From Nocardia vermiculata NBRC 100427 (GTDB taxonomy: Bacteria > Actinomycetota > Actinomycetes > Mycobacteriales > Mycobacteriaceae), in assembly GCF_001613265.1 (NCBI RefSeq), contig NZ_BDCA01000010.1, positions 114,231-178,230 of the forward strand: a DNA stretch of 64,000 bases. The letters run 5' to 3'. Every line of letters starts with the position of its first letter. Within the stretch, counting starts at the first letter, position 1. Made by a program: the position numbers and the translations under genes. Of this stretch, positions 30,191-38,874 are shown piece after piece. The notes under the pieces were generated by a model, which worked only from the letters and a program-made list of their open reading frames with translations, did no database searches and had not been told where the DNA came from.

Positions 30191-31123
30191 ATGGTTGCCG
30201 CGTTGCTCGCCGATCTGTTCGAATCACATCGGGCGCATCTGCTCTCGGTGGGATACCGGCTGACCGGAAGTGTGGCCGATGCCGAGGACGCGGTTCAGGA
30301 GAGCTGGCTGCGGTTGGCCACCACCCGCCAATCCGAGATCGAGGATCTGCGCGCCTGGCTCACCACCGTGGTGAGCCGAATCTGCCTGGACCGGTTGCGT
30401 AGTGCCGCCAAACGCCGGGAAAGCTATATGGGACAGTGGCTTCCGGAGCCGATCGTCACCGGGATCACCCCGTCCACGATGGTGGGGCCACTGGAATCGC
30501 TGGTCCGCAAACAGGATTGCCGGTTCGCGGCGCTGGTGGTGCTGGACACCCTGACGCCGCCGCAGCGAGTCGCCTTCGTCCTGCACGACGGGTTCTCGGT
30601 CCCCTTCGACGAGATCGCGGAGCTGCTCGAGGTGACCCCGGACGCGGCCCGGCAGTTGGCCTCGCGGGCACGCAAGGCGCTGGCCGCGAGCCCGGAGCCG
30701 GTCTCCGATGCCGAACATGTGGCGGCGGTGCAGCGACTGCTGGAAGCGCTGTACTCCGGCGATGTGGACGCAGTGGTCGCGGCCCTGCACCCGGAGTCGG
30801 AATTCGTCGCCGACACCGGCGGCACCACTCGTTCGGCCCCGAACCTCGTGTCCGGTCCGGAACGGATCGCTCGCCTGGCACTGGGTTTGCTGCGCAAATA
30901 CGGGATCGATCCGGCGGAGTTCGGCCGCGCCGATTCGACGGAAGTCGAGTTCGTCAGCGTCAACGGGCAGCTCGGTCTGCTGCTGCACGAGCGGGCACCG
31001 CACGACGGTTATCCCGGTTCACCGGCGCGCGTGCTCGGCTTCACCGTCACCGACGGACTGGTCCGGGGCACCTACGACCTGGCGAATCCCGCGAAGCTGA
31101 CCGGGGTGCGGCCGGCACGATAG
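30191..31123 (+). CDS. sigJ: ECF sigma factor, SigJ type with SnoaL-like C-terminus
   Basis: A 310-residue extracytoplasmic-function sigma factor of the ECF41/SigJ class. Region 2 is FESHRAHLLSVGYRLTGSVA and DAEDAVQESWLRL (residues 10-45); region 4 is LTPPQRVAFVLHDGFSVPFD and IAELLEVTPDAARQLASRAR (120-165). The last 130 residues form an NTF2/SnoaL-like domain, which in this class modulates activity in place of an anti-sigma factor. The domain's linker motif and DGFSVPFDEIA are typical. The ATG at 30191 follows TAGAAT by 7 nt, suggesting a leaderless transcript. The partner gene often found with ECF41 (carboxymuconolactone decarboxylase or oxidoreductase) is not adjacent here. Confidence 0.88.
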   Translation: MVAALLADLFESHRAHLLSVGYRLTGSVADAEDAVQESWLRLATTRQSEIEDLRAWLTTVVSRICLDRLRSAAKRRESYMGQWLPEPIVTGITPSTMVGPLESLVRKQDCRFAALVVLDTLTPPQRVAFVLHDGFSVPFDEIAELLEVTPDAARQLASRARKALAASPEPVSDAEHVAAVQRLLEALYSGDVDAVVAALHPESEFVADTGGTTRSAPNLVSGPERIARLALGLLRKYGIDPAEFGRADSTEVEFVSVNGQLGLLLHERAPHDGYPGSPARVLGFTVTDGLVRGTYDLANPAKLTGVRPAR

Positions 31124-31146
31124 CCGGCCGCGATGGTCGGGCGCGG

Positions 31147-31347
31147 TTACGGGCCGGTCGAACCGGTCCACATATCCGGGGTGCTCGAACCGAGTCCCCA
31201 ATTTCCGGTCGACGAGCCGGCGCCCCAGTCCGGCGTGGACGAACCCCACCCCCAGTCGTTGCTCACGATGTTGTGCAGGGTGTCGTTGACGAATCCGAGC
31301 ACCATTCCCGCCGCCGGATGCAGCAGGAGGTCGAGATACGAGGCCAT
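31147..31347 (-). CDS. Small protein with Trp-Gly repeats
   Basis: A 66-residue protein. Residues 1-28 are hydrophobic (MASYLDLLLHPAAGMVLGFV). Residues 30-66 hold three imperfect repeats of about 9 residues, DWGWGSSTP, DWGAGSSTG and NWGLGSSTP, ending DMWTGSTGP. The ATG at 31345-31347 has GGGGCGG upstream. Low lysine/arginine content and the repeat argue against a random shadow frame. I do not recognise a family; a surface or aggregation-prone peptide is possible but unproven. It converges on the sigJ gene. Confidence 0.6.
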   Translation of the reverse strand: MASYLDLLLHPAAGMVLGFVNDTLHNIVSNDWGWGSSTPDWGAGSSTGNWGLGSSTPDMWTGSTGP

Positions 31348-31543
31348 TCACCGCCCCTTTCGAACCACCACCGAAGTGGTTGTGAGATAGAACACGGGGA
31401 GGCTAGCTCTCTGCCGGAAACCGCACAACCATGCAGGTGAGAGCGGTGAATCAAATGTGAAACATAGCTGTTCGCTATCGCATCGCAACCCTAGCGAATC
31501 GGCGGCAAGCGGGAGCGTGCGAACCGGTCGCTACCTTAGGACG

Positions 31544-32719
31544 ATGTCAGCCATCCCCACCGTGGCCCGCCTGCGCCCGTTCGGCGCCACGATCTTCGCG
31601 GAAATGACCGAACTCGCCGTCCAGCACGACGCGGTGAATCTCGGCCAGGGATTCCCGGATACCGATGGGCCGGCCGCCATGCTGGAGGCCGCCCGCACCG
31701 CCATCGCCGAGGGCGTCAACCAATACCCGCCGGGACGCGGCCTGCCGGTGCTGCGCCATGCCATCGCCGACGACCGGCGCCGCCGCTACGGCCTGGACTA
31801 CGACGTTGATCGTCAGGTGACGGTGTCCGTCGGCGCCACCGAGGCGCTGGCCGCGGCCGTGCTGGGACTGGTCGAGCCCGGAGACGAGGTGGCGCTGATC
31901 GAGCCCTACTACGATTCCTACGCAGCGGTGGTCGCGTTGGCGGGTGCCACCCGACGTACCGCGCGCCTGGTCCCCGACGGCGCCGGATTCGCGCTGGACC
32001 TGGACTCGCTGCGGGCCGCGATCACGCCGAGAACCCGGATGCTGCTGCTGAACACGCCACACAACCCCACCGGCACGGTCCTGCCGCGCGCCGATCTGGA
32101 GGCAATCGCCGAGCTGGCTCGCGAACACGATCTGACGGTGGTCTCCGACGAGGTGTACGAACATCTCGTCTACGACGACAACGTCCACATCAGCATCTCG
32201 ACGCTGCCCGGTATGGCGGAGCGCACCGTAGTCGTCTCCAGCGCGGCGAAGACCTTCAGTGTCACCGGATGGAAGATCGGCTGGGCCTGCGGGCCGGCGC
32301 CGCTGATCGACGGCGTGGTCGCGGCCAAACAGTTCCTGAGCTTCGTCGGCGGCAGCCCCTTCCAGCCCGCCGTCGCCTATGCGCTCGAGCACGAACAGCA
32401 GTGGGTGCGGGAGCTGCGCGACAGCCTGGCCGAGAAGCGAGTTCGCTTGTCCGGTGCGCTCGCCGATGCCGGCTTCGAGGTCAAGCGCAGTGACGCAACC
32501 TATTTCGTCTGCGCCGACATCAGCGCACTGAGCTCCGACGATGCGCTGACCTTCTGCCGGGAGTTGCCCGCGCGGCTCGGCGTGGCCGCGGTCCCGCTGA
32601 GCGTTTTCGCCGACGACCGCGAATCATGGAACCGATTGGTGCGCTTCGCCTTCTGCAAGACCGATGCCACGCTGGACGAGGCGATCACCCGCCTACACAC
32701 ACCCCATTCCGTGCGCTGA
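31544..32719 (+). CDS. dapC: N-succinyldiaminopimelate aminotransferase-like (DapC)
   Basis: A 391-residue fold-type I PLP aminotransferase, close in features to M. tuberculosis Rv0858c/DapC of lysine and meso-DAP synthesis. Blocks: AVNLGQGFPDTDGPAAMLEA, VNQYPPGRGLPVLRHAIA, LLLNTPHNPTGTVLP (Asn-Pro substrate/PLP block), VVSDEVYEHLVYDD (PLP Asp/Tyr), SSAAKTFSVTGWKIGW (PLP Lys) and NRLVRFAFCK (substrate Arg). Related kynurenine and methionine aminotransferases share these, so the substrate is inferred from synteny. The ATG at 31544 lies 6 nt after TACCTT, consistent with a leaderless start. Positions 31348-31543 hold only promoter sequence. Confidence 0.82.
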   Translation: MSAIPTVARLRPFGATIFAEMTELAVQHDAVNLGQGFPDTDGPAAMLEAARTAIAEGVNQYPPGRGLPVLRHAIADDRRRRYGLDYDVDRQVTVSVGATEALAAAVLGLVEPGDEVALIEPYYDSYAAVVALAGATRRTARLVPDGAGFALDLDSLRAAITPRTRMLLLNTPHNPTGTVLPRADLEAIAELAREHDLTVVSDEVYEHLVYDDNVHISISTLPGMAERTVVVSSAAKTFSVTGWKIGWACGPAPLIDGVVAAKQFLSFVGGSPFQPAVAYALEHEQQWVRELRDSLAEKRVRLSGALADAGFEVKRSDATYFVCADISALSSDDALTFCRELPARLGVAAVPLSVFADDRESWNRLVRFAFCKTDATLDEAITRLHTPHSVR

Positions 32720-32796
32720 AGTCGCCGCGCCACCCTCGTTCGCCCGAACCACGCCGACGAGGGTGTGCGCGGTATTCGCCGACCGTCCGGTGCTCT

Positions 32797-33885
32797 TCAG
32801 CCGCGGCGGCGCGCCACCGCATCCGCCAGCCGCTCCAACTGGGCGGCGGTGGTGTCCCAGTCCAAGCACGCGTCGGTGATCGACTGGCCGTAGGTCAGCT
32901 CCTCGGCGTGGCCCAGCGTCAGGTCCTGCCGTCCGGCGACCAGGAAGCTCTCCATCATCACGCCCACCACCGAGCGGTCGCCGGCGGCGATGCGCTCGGA
33001 GATATCGGTGACGACGTCGACCTGCTTCGCATGGTCCTTGTTGCTGTTGCCGTGGCTGGCGTCGACGACCACCCGCTGCGCCAGCCCGGCCTTCTCCAGG
33101 CGCAGGCACGCGTCGGCGACGGAGGCCGCGTCGTAGTTGGTGCCGGAGCTGCCGCCCCGCAGAATCACGTGGCAGTCCGGATTCCCGCTGGTACGGATCA
33201 GTGCGGAGCGGCCGTCGAGATCGGTCCCCGGGAAGACATGGCTGGCGCCCGCCGCGCGCACCCCGTCCACCGCCACCTGCACATCACCGTCGGTGCCGTT
33301 CTTGATGCCGACCGGCATGGACAGCGCGCTGGACAGCTGCCGATGCACCTGGCTGGCCGCGGTGCGGGCCCCGATGGCGCCGTAGGAAACCATGTCGGCG
33401 ATGTACTGCGGGGTGATCGGATCGAGGAATTCGCAGGCCACCGGCAGCCCGAGCGCGGTGATATCGGCCAGCAGCCGGCGCCCCAGCCCGAGGCCGGTGT
33501 TGACGTCGAACGACCCGTCCAGATGCGGATCGTTGATCAGGCCCTTCCAGCCCAGGGTGGTGCGCGGCTTTTCGAAGTACACCCGCATCACGATGTGCAG
33601 GCGGTCGTCCAGCTCCGCCTTGGCGGCGGCCAGCCGGCGCGCGTAGTCCAGCGCGGCTTCCGGATCGTGCACCGAACAGGGGCCGACAACCACCATGAGG
33701 CGGTCGTCGCTGCCGTCGAGGGTCGCGACGGTCGCGGTACGACCCGCTCGCACGGTCGCGGCCAGCGCATCGTCGATCGGGTGCTCGCGCCGGACCTCGG
33801 CGGGCGAGAGCAACGGGCTCACACTGAGGGTGCGCTGATGGTCGAGGTCACTGTGGCGTGGATCGACATCGGAGGCGATGGTCAT
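32797..33885 (-). CDS. Class I DAHP synthase (AroF/G/H type)
   Basis: A 362-residue 3-deoxy-D-arabino-heptulosonate-7-phosphate synthase of the E. coli-like class I type, the first shikimate step (PEP plus erythrose 4-phosphate). Signatures: LMVVVGPCSVHDPEAALDYA, MRVYFEKPRTTLGWKGLIND, ACEFLDPITPQYIADMVSYG, IGARTAASQVHRQLSSALSM, VGIKNGTDGDVQVAVDG and VVVDASHGNSNKDHAKQ. The metal and substrate residues (Cys in GPCS, Lys in EKPRT, His in DASHGN) are present. The ATG is at 33883-33885 with AAGG 11 nt before it. Upstream lies a leader peptide with four aromatic codons, which suggests attenuation by aromatic amino acid supply. Confidence 0.92.
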   Translation of the reverse strand: MTIASDVDPRHSDLDHQRTLSVSPLLSPAEVRREHPIDDALAATVRAGRTATVATLDGSDDRLMVVVGPCSVHDPEAALDYARRLAAAKAELDDRLHIVMRVYFEKPRTTLGWKGLINDPHLDGSFDVNTGLGLGRRLLADITALGLPVACEFLDPITPQYIADMVSYGAIGARTAASQVHRQLSSALSMPVGIKNGTDGDVQVAVDGVRAAGASHVFPGTDLDGRSALIRTSGNPDCHVILRGGSSGTNYDAASVADACLRLEKAGLAQRVVVDASHGNSNKDHAKQVDVVTDISERIAAGDRSVVGVMMESFLVAGRQDLTLGHAEELTYGQSITDACLDWDTTAAQLERLADAVARRRG

Positions 33886-34048
33886 GATGATGGGTTCCTT
33901 ATCTCAGGCCGACCCACCGAGCGAAATCCCGACGAACCGGTCTGTCATCCGGCTCGGGGTGGAAGAAGGTCAGCGCGATTCACCGACCGACCCACCCAGG
34001 GCCGGCTCGATAAACCAGAAATACACGCGCTGCACGGTGGCGACTGTA
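33886..34048 (-). promoter_or_regulatory. Leader and putative attenuator of the DAHP synthase gene
   Basis: On the minus strand a TACAGT -10 box (34043-34048) stands 7 nt before the leader-peptide GTG. Within the transcript, GGGTGG of the peptide coding region can pair with CCACCC just after the peptide stop, and downstream CGAGCCGG can pair with CCGGTTCG (8 bp, one G-U) across 8 nt. The two pairings lie close enough to be alternatives. No U-rich terminator is evident, so control could be translational or Rho-dependent. The structures are hand-drawn, not computed. Confidence 0.55.
33970..34035 (-). CDS. Aromatic leader peptide, 21 codons
   Basis: GTG at 34033-34035 opens a 21-codon frame reading MQRVYFWFIEPALGGSVGES plus Arg and a TGA at 33970-33972. 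Codons 5-8 are Tyr-Phe-Trp-Phe, an aromatic run expected by chance very rarely in a GC-rich genome, and the frame lies 84 bp before the first gene of aromatic amino acid synthesis on the same strand. The -10 box TACAGT 7 nt upstream fits a leaderless transcript. It is interpreted as a ribosome-stalling sensor of charged tRNA-Tyr/Phe/Trp. Confidence 0.7.
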   Translation of the reverse strand: MQRVYFWFIEPALGGSVGESR

Positions 34049-34164
34049 CCAGCCGGTCCGCCGGCGGTGTCGACCCCGAGTCGACGATGGTGACCACCAC
34101 CACACGGCACGACCCGACCGCGATCGAAAGATCCCGTGCCGGGCCGCAATTCGCCGTGCCGTGC

Positions 34165-34638
34165 TCAGCCGAACATGCCTGGCTCGTAGTTGCCGGCCGG
34201 GGTCCCGGCGATGACATTGAGCCGGTTGTAGGCGTTGATCAAGGCGATCAGCGAGACCAGCGCGCCGATCTGCTCGTCGTCGTAATGCTTGCGCACCAGC
34301 TCCCAGGTCTCCTCGCTGACGCCGGGATGACTGTCGGCGATCCGGGTGCCCTCCTCGGCGAGCGCGAGCGCGGCCCGCTCGGCATCGGTGAAGACCACTG
34401 CCTCCCGCCATGCCGCGACCATGTTCAGCCGCACCTGGGTCTCCCCGGCCGCGGCCGCATCCTTGGAGTGCATATCGGTGCAGAATCCACACCCGTTGAT
34501 CTGGCTGGCACGCAGCTCCACCAGGTGCTGGGTGGCGGTGGGCAGCGTGCTCTGCGCGACCACCTGCCCGGCGTTGTTGATCCGCTTGACGAACTTCGCC
34601 GCGATCTCGTTACCGAACATGTTGAAGCGAGGTTCCAT
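34165..34638 (-). CDS. AhpD-like carboxymuconolactone decarboxylase family protein
   Basis: A 157-residue alkylhydroperoxidase-like protein. The active-site block is INGCGFCTDMHSKDAAAAGE (CxxC followed by the relay His), residues about 47-66, as in AhpD-type disulphide reductases. The C-terminal helix has IGALVSLIALINAYNRLNVI. The length equals that of the small AhpD_core proteins that reduce peroxides or act with ECF41 sigma factors. The ATG at 34636-34638 has AGGAGG 8 nt upstream. It is followed by, and not overlapping, the SDR gene on the same strand upstream. Confidence 0.87.
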   Translation of the reverse strand: MEPRFNMFGNEIAAKFVKRINNAGQVVAQSTLPTATQHLVELRASQINGCGFCTDMHSKDAAAAGETQVRLNMVAAWREAVVFTDAERAALALAEEGTRIADSHPGVSEETWELVRKHYDDEQIGALVSLIALINAYNRLNVIAGTPAGNYEPGMFG

Positions 34639-34737
34639 GACCGTGTCCTCCTGTGCCGTTTCGTTGCTACATGAAGACGACGACACCGCCACACCAAGTG
34701 TGACACCGCCGAATGTGACGGTGGTCACTCACCGGGA

Positions 34738-35619
34738 TCAGCGGCGGGCGAACGAGAAATCGACCTCGGTGAGCTTCTCCGACAGGTCCCACAGGCGCCG
34801 GGCGGTGACCTCGTCCTTGGACGCCTGCGAGGAGCCCGACCGCGCCGGATGCCCACGCAGCCCACCCAGCGCCGACGGGCCGTAGAAGGCGCCGGGCTCG
34901 ACCTGCGCGGTTGCGGCGTACAGGCTGGGCAGCGCCCCCATCTCGGGCGCCTGCCCGAGGATGCGATTGCCCAGCGCCATCACGCCGTCGAGCATGGTTT
35001 CGGTATGCGACTGCAGTTCGGTCGCGGCGTATCCGGGATGGGCGGCCACCGAGAGTTTCGACGATCCGGCCGCGGTCAGCCTGCGCTGCAGCTCGTAGGC
35101 GAACATGAGATTCGCCAGCTTCGACTGGCCGTATGCGCGCCACCGCTCGTATTTGCGGTGCTGATAGTTGGGGTCGGTGAGATCGATCCGGCCGATGAGG
35201 TGGGCGCCGCTGGAGACCGTGACGACCCGGTCGGAGATCTTGTCCAGCAGCAGTCCGGTCAGCGCGAAGTGACCGAGATGATTGGTGCCGAACTGCATTT
35301 CGAAGCCGTCGGCGGTACGGCGCAGCGGCACCGCCATCACTCCGGCGTTGTTGATCAGCACATCGGCGCCGTCCACACCGCGTGCGAATTCTCGTACCGA
35401 TGCCAGATCGGCGAGGTCGAGGCGGCGCACCTGCGCTCGTGGACCGATGGAGTCGGCGACGGCACGAGCCTTCACCTCGTCACGGCAGGCCATGACGACC
35501 TGCGCACCGGCCGCCGCCAACGCTCGGGTGGTGGCCGCACCGAGGCCGCTGTTCGCACCGGTCACGATGACCGTGCGCCCGCTCTGGTCCGGAATATCGG
35601 AGATGTCCCAACCGCTCAC
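34738..35619 (-). CDS. Short-chain dehydrogenase/reductase (retinol DH-like)
   Basis: A 293-residue classical SDR. Cofactor motif TGANSGLGAATTRALAAAGA (about residue 22), NNAGVM, and active-site YGQSKLANLMFAYEL (YxxxK, about residue 165) are complete; the sequence CRDEVKARAVADSIG suggests NADP(H) preference via Arg. Substrate unknown. The GTG at 35617-35619 follows TAGACT by 7 nt, indicating leaderless transcription, rather than the GTG two codons upstream. Downstream on the same strand, 99 bp away, is the AhpD-like gene. Confidence 0.85.
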   Translation of the reverse strand: MSGWDISDIPDQSGRTVIVTGANSGLGAATTRALAAAGAQVVMACRDEVKARAVADSIGPRAQVRRLDLADLASVREFARGVDGADVLINNAGVMAVPLRRTADGFEMQFGTNHLGHFALTGLLLDKISDRVVTVSSGAHLIGRIDLTDPNYQHRKYERWRAYGQSKLANLMFAYELQRRLTAAGSSKLSVAAHPGYAATELQSHTETMLDGVMALGNRILGQAPEMGALPSLYAATAQVEPGAFYGPSALGGLRGHPARSGSSQASKDEVTARRLWDLSEKLTEVDFSFARR

Positions 35620-35775
35620 TCGCACGAGTCTATGCGGGCAGTCACCGCACTGCGCAGTTGTTCCCACTGCTCCGCACCGTCGTTGTCACTACCTCGCGCT
35701 GTGCGTCCACCGTGCCGCCCACAGTGATCGTGGGCGCGGCGAACCAACCGGCCGAACACGAACCGACACTCTAAT

Positions 35776-35794
35776 ATAGGGTTGCCTAACCTAT
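35776..35794. promoter_or_regulatory. DtxR/IdeR iron box before the salicyl-AMP ligase
   Basis: ATAGGGTTGCCTAACCTAT matches 14 of 19 positions of the IdeR consensus TTAGGTTAGGCTAACCTAA. It is 47 bp upstream of the ligase GTG. Iron-loaded IdeR is expected to repress here. Confidence 0.75.
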
Positions 35795-35841
35795 CTAAGG
35801 CAGCTTCGATACTGCGCAGCTCGACCCGTGAGGCGATATCC

Positions 35842-37467
35842 GTGACTTCGACATCCCCGGCCCAACAGGACCTTCTCGACGGTTTCGTACCGTTTCCCGC
35901 CGATTTCGCCGACCGATACCGGGCCGCCGGTTACTGGCGCGGCGAACCGCTGGGCGATCTGCTGCGTACCGCCGCACGCACCTGGCCGCAACGCACCGCG
36001 CTGCACACCGACGACGGACCGATCGATTACGCCGAACTCGACCGGCGTGCACAACGGATGGCACACGGATTTCTCGCCGCGGGTATCACCCCGGGCGATC
36101 GCGTGCTGGTCCAGCTGCCCAATGTCAGCGAATTCGTCGAGGTACTGTTCGGCCTGCTCTTCGCCGGTGTGGTCCCGGTACTGGCCCTGCCCGCCCACCG
36201 GCAGGCCGAGATCGAGCATCTGACGCGACTGTCGGGGGCGACCGGATATATCACCGCGGATCGGATCGGCGACTACGACTACCGGGAGCTGGCGGCCGCG
36301 GTCGCGCAGCGAGTACCGACACTGCGGCAGATCTTCGTACTCGGCGATCCCGGCGCGCACACCGCATTGCGTTCGATCCCGTGCGACGGCGCCGAGTTGC
36401 CTCAGGTGGAGGCCGCCGGTATCGCGGTGATGCTGGTTTCCGGCGGCACCACCGGCCTGCCGAAACTCATCGCCCGCACGCACGACGACTACCACTTCAA
36501 TGCCCGCGCCAGTGCCGAGCTGTGCGAGTTGAGCTCCGACGACGTCTACATGGCGACACTGCCCGCCGCACACAACTTCCCGCTGTCGTGCCCGGGGCTG
36601 CTCGGCGCGGTCTCCGTCGGTGCCTCGACCGTCATGCTGGCCGACCCGAGCCCGGAGAACGCTTTCGCGACCATCGAGCGAGCCGGCGTGACGGTGACCG
36701 GAGTGGTGCCGCCGCTGGCCCAGTTGTGGTGTGCGGCTGTGGAATGGGAGGAGGCCGACCTGTCGAGCCTGCGCCTGCTCCAGGTGGGCGGCGCGAAACT
36801 CGCCGAGGTCAACGCCCGCGAGGTCACACCCGCACTGGGCGCGCAGCTGCAACAGGTCTTCGGAATGGCCGAGGGCCTGCTCAACTACACCCGGCTCGAC
36901 GATTCCGCGGAGCTCGTCGCCACCACCCAGGGACGCCCGTTGTCCGAGGCCGACGAGGTGCGGGTGGTCGACGGCGAGGGCAACGAGGTGCCGCCGGGCG
37001 AGGAAGGTGAGCTCCTGACCCGCGGCCCCTACACCATCCGCGGCTACTACCGCGCGGCCGAACACAATGCGCGCGGCTTCACCCCGGACGGCTTCTACCG
37101 TAGCGGTGATCTGGTGCGCCGGTTGCCCAGCGGACATCTGATCGTCTCCGGACGCATCAAGGATGTGATCAACCGCGGCGGGGAGAACGTCTCCTGCGAC
37201 GAACTCGAGGAGCATCTACTCGCCCATCCCTCCGTACGCCACGCCGCCGCGGTGGGCCTGCCCGATCCCTCGCTCGGCGAGAAGGTCTGCGCCGTACTGG
37301 TGGTAGACGGTGAGCTGCCCAGCCTGGTCGAGATCAAGGAGTTCCTCACCGCACGCGGTCTGGCCACCTACAAACTGCCCGACATCCTCGAAAAGGCCGA
37401 CGTCCTGCCGTTCACCGCGGTCGGCAAGATCGACAAGAAAGTGCTGCGGGCGACCTACGAAAGCTAG
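35842..37467 (+). CDS. nbtT: Salicyl-AMP ligase (DhbE/MbtA-type)
   Basis: A 541-residue stand-alone aryl-acid adenylating enzyme that would load salicylate on the siderophore assembly line. Core motifs: MLVSGGTTGLPKLIARTHDD (A3), FYRSGDLVRRL (A7), GRIKDVINRGGENVSCDELE (A8) and PFTAVGKIDKKVLR (A10 Lys). In the pocket block AAHNFPLSCPG the Asn is kept and the position five residues later is Cys, and the later block is GMAEGLLNYTRLDD; from the DhbE work I recall Cys and Leu at these sites as salicylate-type, Ser and Val as dihydroxybenzoate-type. GTG at 35842 gives the family length; the TTG at 35782 lies within the iron box. It is convergent with the salicylate synthase. Confidence 0.85.
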   Translation: MTSTSPAQQDLLDGFVPFPADFADRYRAAGYWRGEPLGDLLRTAARTWPQRTALHTDDGPIDYAELDRRAQRMAHGFLAAGITPGDRVLVQLPNVSEFVEVLFGLLFAGVVPVLALPAHRQAEIEHLTRLSGATGYITADRIGDYDYRELAAAVAQRVPTLRQIFVLGDPGAHTALRSIPCDGAELPQVEAAGIAVMLVSGGTTGLPKLIARTHDDYHFNARASAELCELSSDDVYMATLPAAHNFPLSCPGLLGAVSVGASTVMLADPSPENAFATIERAGVTVTGVVPPLAQLWCAAVEWEEADLSSLRLLQVGGAKLAEVNAREVTPALGAQLQQVFGMAEGLLNYTRLDDSAELVATTQGRPLSEADEVRVVDGEGNEVPPGEEGELLTRGPYTIRGYYRAAEHNARGFTPDGFYRSGDLVRRLPSGHLIVSGRIKDVINRGGENVSCDELEEHLLAHPSVRHAAAVGLPDPSLGEKVCAVLVVDGELPSLVEIKEFLTARGLATYKLPDILEKADVLPFTAVGKIDKKVLRATYES

Positions 37468-37531
37468 CTATCCGCCCGCACGCCCGGACCGGGCCTGCCG
37501 ATCACTCGGCAGGCCCTCGCCCGCGTGGAGG

Positions 37532-38866
37532 TCAGGCCTCGACCACGTACGGCGCTACGCTGCCCAGCTTTTCGCAGGTCTCGGTGAATTCGCGTTCCGG
37601 ATTCGACTGCGAGACGATCCCCGCGCCCGCCCGCAACCAGGCCCCTTCGGTGGTCTGATAGACCGCGCGCAGCACCAGTGTCGCCTCCAGCGCTCCGGAA
37701 CCGGAAACCTTCACCACGGCACCGGAATACAGGCCACGTTCGTCGTGGTCGAGACGGAACACCGCATCCACACCGGTCTGCTTGGGAATTCCGGAGGCGG
37801 TCACCGACGGGAACAACATTTCCAGCGCGTCCCAGGCGCTCTTGCCGGTGGCGAGGGTGCCACGCACGGTGGAGGCCAGATGCTGCACGCTGCCGCGCTC
37901 ACGGACATCCATGAAATCGGAGACGGCGGTGGTGCCGGCCTCGGCCACGGCGGCGATTTCACCGAAGGACGTCTGCACCGAGATGGCGTGTTCGACGATC
38001 TCCTTCGGATCGGCGACGAGCTCGGCGCGCGCCGCCGCATCGACCTCCACGCCCCGGCCGAACGCCCGGGTACCGGCGAGCGGCTCGGTGGTGACCACCC
38101 GCTCGTCGTCGACGGAGACCACCAGTTCCGGACTGAACCCGGCGGCCTCCAGCCCACCCAGCCGCAGCAGGAACGACCGCGCCGGGGTGTTGTTGGCCCG
38201 GCCGAGGCGATACGTCTGCGGAATATCCACCGGGAAGGGCAGATCGACTTTGCGCGACAGAATCACCTTCTGATAGCGCCCGGCCCCGATCTCCTCGACC
38301 GCTTCGGCCACCCGGCCGCGGTAATCGGTCGGGTCCGTAGTGATGTCGAGCGACCTGGGCCGGGCCGGTGCAGCGGTGCGGGCCTGCTCGATCAGGTCGT
38401 GGATCGCGGCGGTCTCGTCGGCCGTCGCGCCGGATACTCGCACTCCGGCCGCGTCGATGCGCACTTCGATGCGGGGAATCATCAGGTGCGCCAGGGTGGT
38501 CCGGTCCGGCACATGGGCCTCGCAGTCCAGCGCCCACGCACAGAATTCGAATCCGATCCAGCCGTACACACCGCGACCGGCCAGCGGCAACTTCGCCAGC
38601 GCCGCATCGATGACCGCGGCCGGGCGTCCCTGCCACTGCTCGGTGCTGGTCCTGCCCTCCCATTCGACTCGCAGTTCACCGGCGTCCAACTCGACCGTTC
38701 CGATCGGGTCGGCGGCGAAGATCCACCCGTCGTCACCCTCGTAGCTGACGTATTCGCCGAATCGGTCGGCCGCGGCGAGCGCCGCCATGGCGTCGGCGGG
38801 TGCGATCGCCGTCGCTCCCGGACCGTCCCCGTAACCGTTTCGCACCCGCTCGTCCGTGGTCGACAC
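37532..38866 (-). CDS. nbtS: Salicylate synthase (MbtI/NbtS type)
   Basis: A 444-residue chorismate-utilising enzyme converting chorismate through isochorismate to salicylate and pyruvate. It follows MbtI closely: GVYGWIGFEFCAWAL, RYQKVILSRKVDLPF, GFSPELVVSVD, TEPLAGTRAFGRG, KEIVEHAISVQTSFGEI, FMDVRERGSVQHLASTVRG, LFPSVTASGIPKQTGVDA, GLYSGAVV and WLRAGAGIVSQSNPEREFEE-like SNPEREFTETCEK. The GTG at 38864-38866 has GGAGG upstream. Two iron boxes lie directly upstream. In Nocardia farcinica the salicylate genes (nbtS) lie apart from the main nocobactin cluster, which agrees with the absence of NRPS genes here. Confidence 0.92.
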   Translation of the reverse strand: MSTTDERVRNGYGDGPGATAIAPADAMAALAAADRFGEYVSYEGDDGWIFAADPIGTVELDAGELRVEWEGRTSTEQWQGRPAAVIDAALAKLPLAGRGVYGWIGFEFCAWALDCEAHVPDRTTLAHLMIPRIEVRIDAAGVRVSGATADETAAIHDLIEQARTAAPARPRSLDITTDPTDYRGRVAEAVEEIGAGRYQKVILSRKVDLPFPVDIPQTYRLGRANNTPARSFLLRLGGLEAAGFSPELVVSVDDERVVTTEPLAGTRAFGRGVEVDAAARAELVADPKEIVEHAISVQTSFGEIAAVAEAGTTAVSDFMDVRERGSVQHLASTVRGTLATGKSAWDALEMLFPSVTASGIPKQTGVDAVFRLDHDERGLYSGAVVKVSGSGALEATLVLRAVYQTTEGAWLRAGAGIVSQSNPEREFTETCEKLGSVAPYVVEA

Positions 38867-38874
38867 CGTTCCTC

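Noticed and set aside
28127..31123. Plus-strand frame of almost 1000 codons ending in the sigma factor
   Set aside because: Only the last 311 codons are sigma-like; the rest is antisense to XPB and the GNAT gene. The start is set at 30191.
32626..34674. Plus-strand frame opposite the DAHP synthase and AhpD-like genes
   Set aside because: Antisense shadow; it crosses the leader peptide and two genes.
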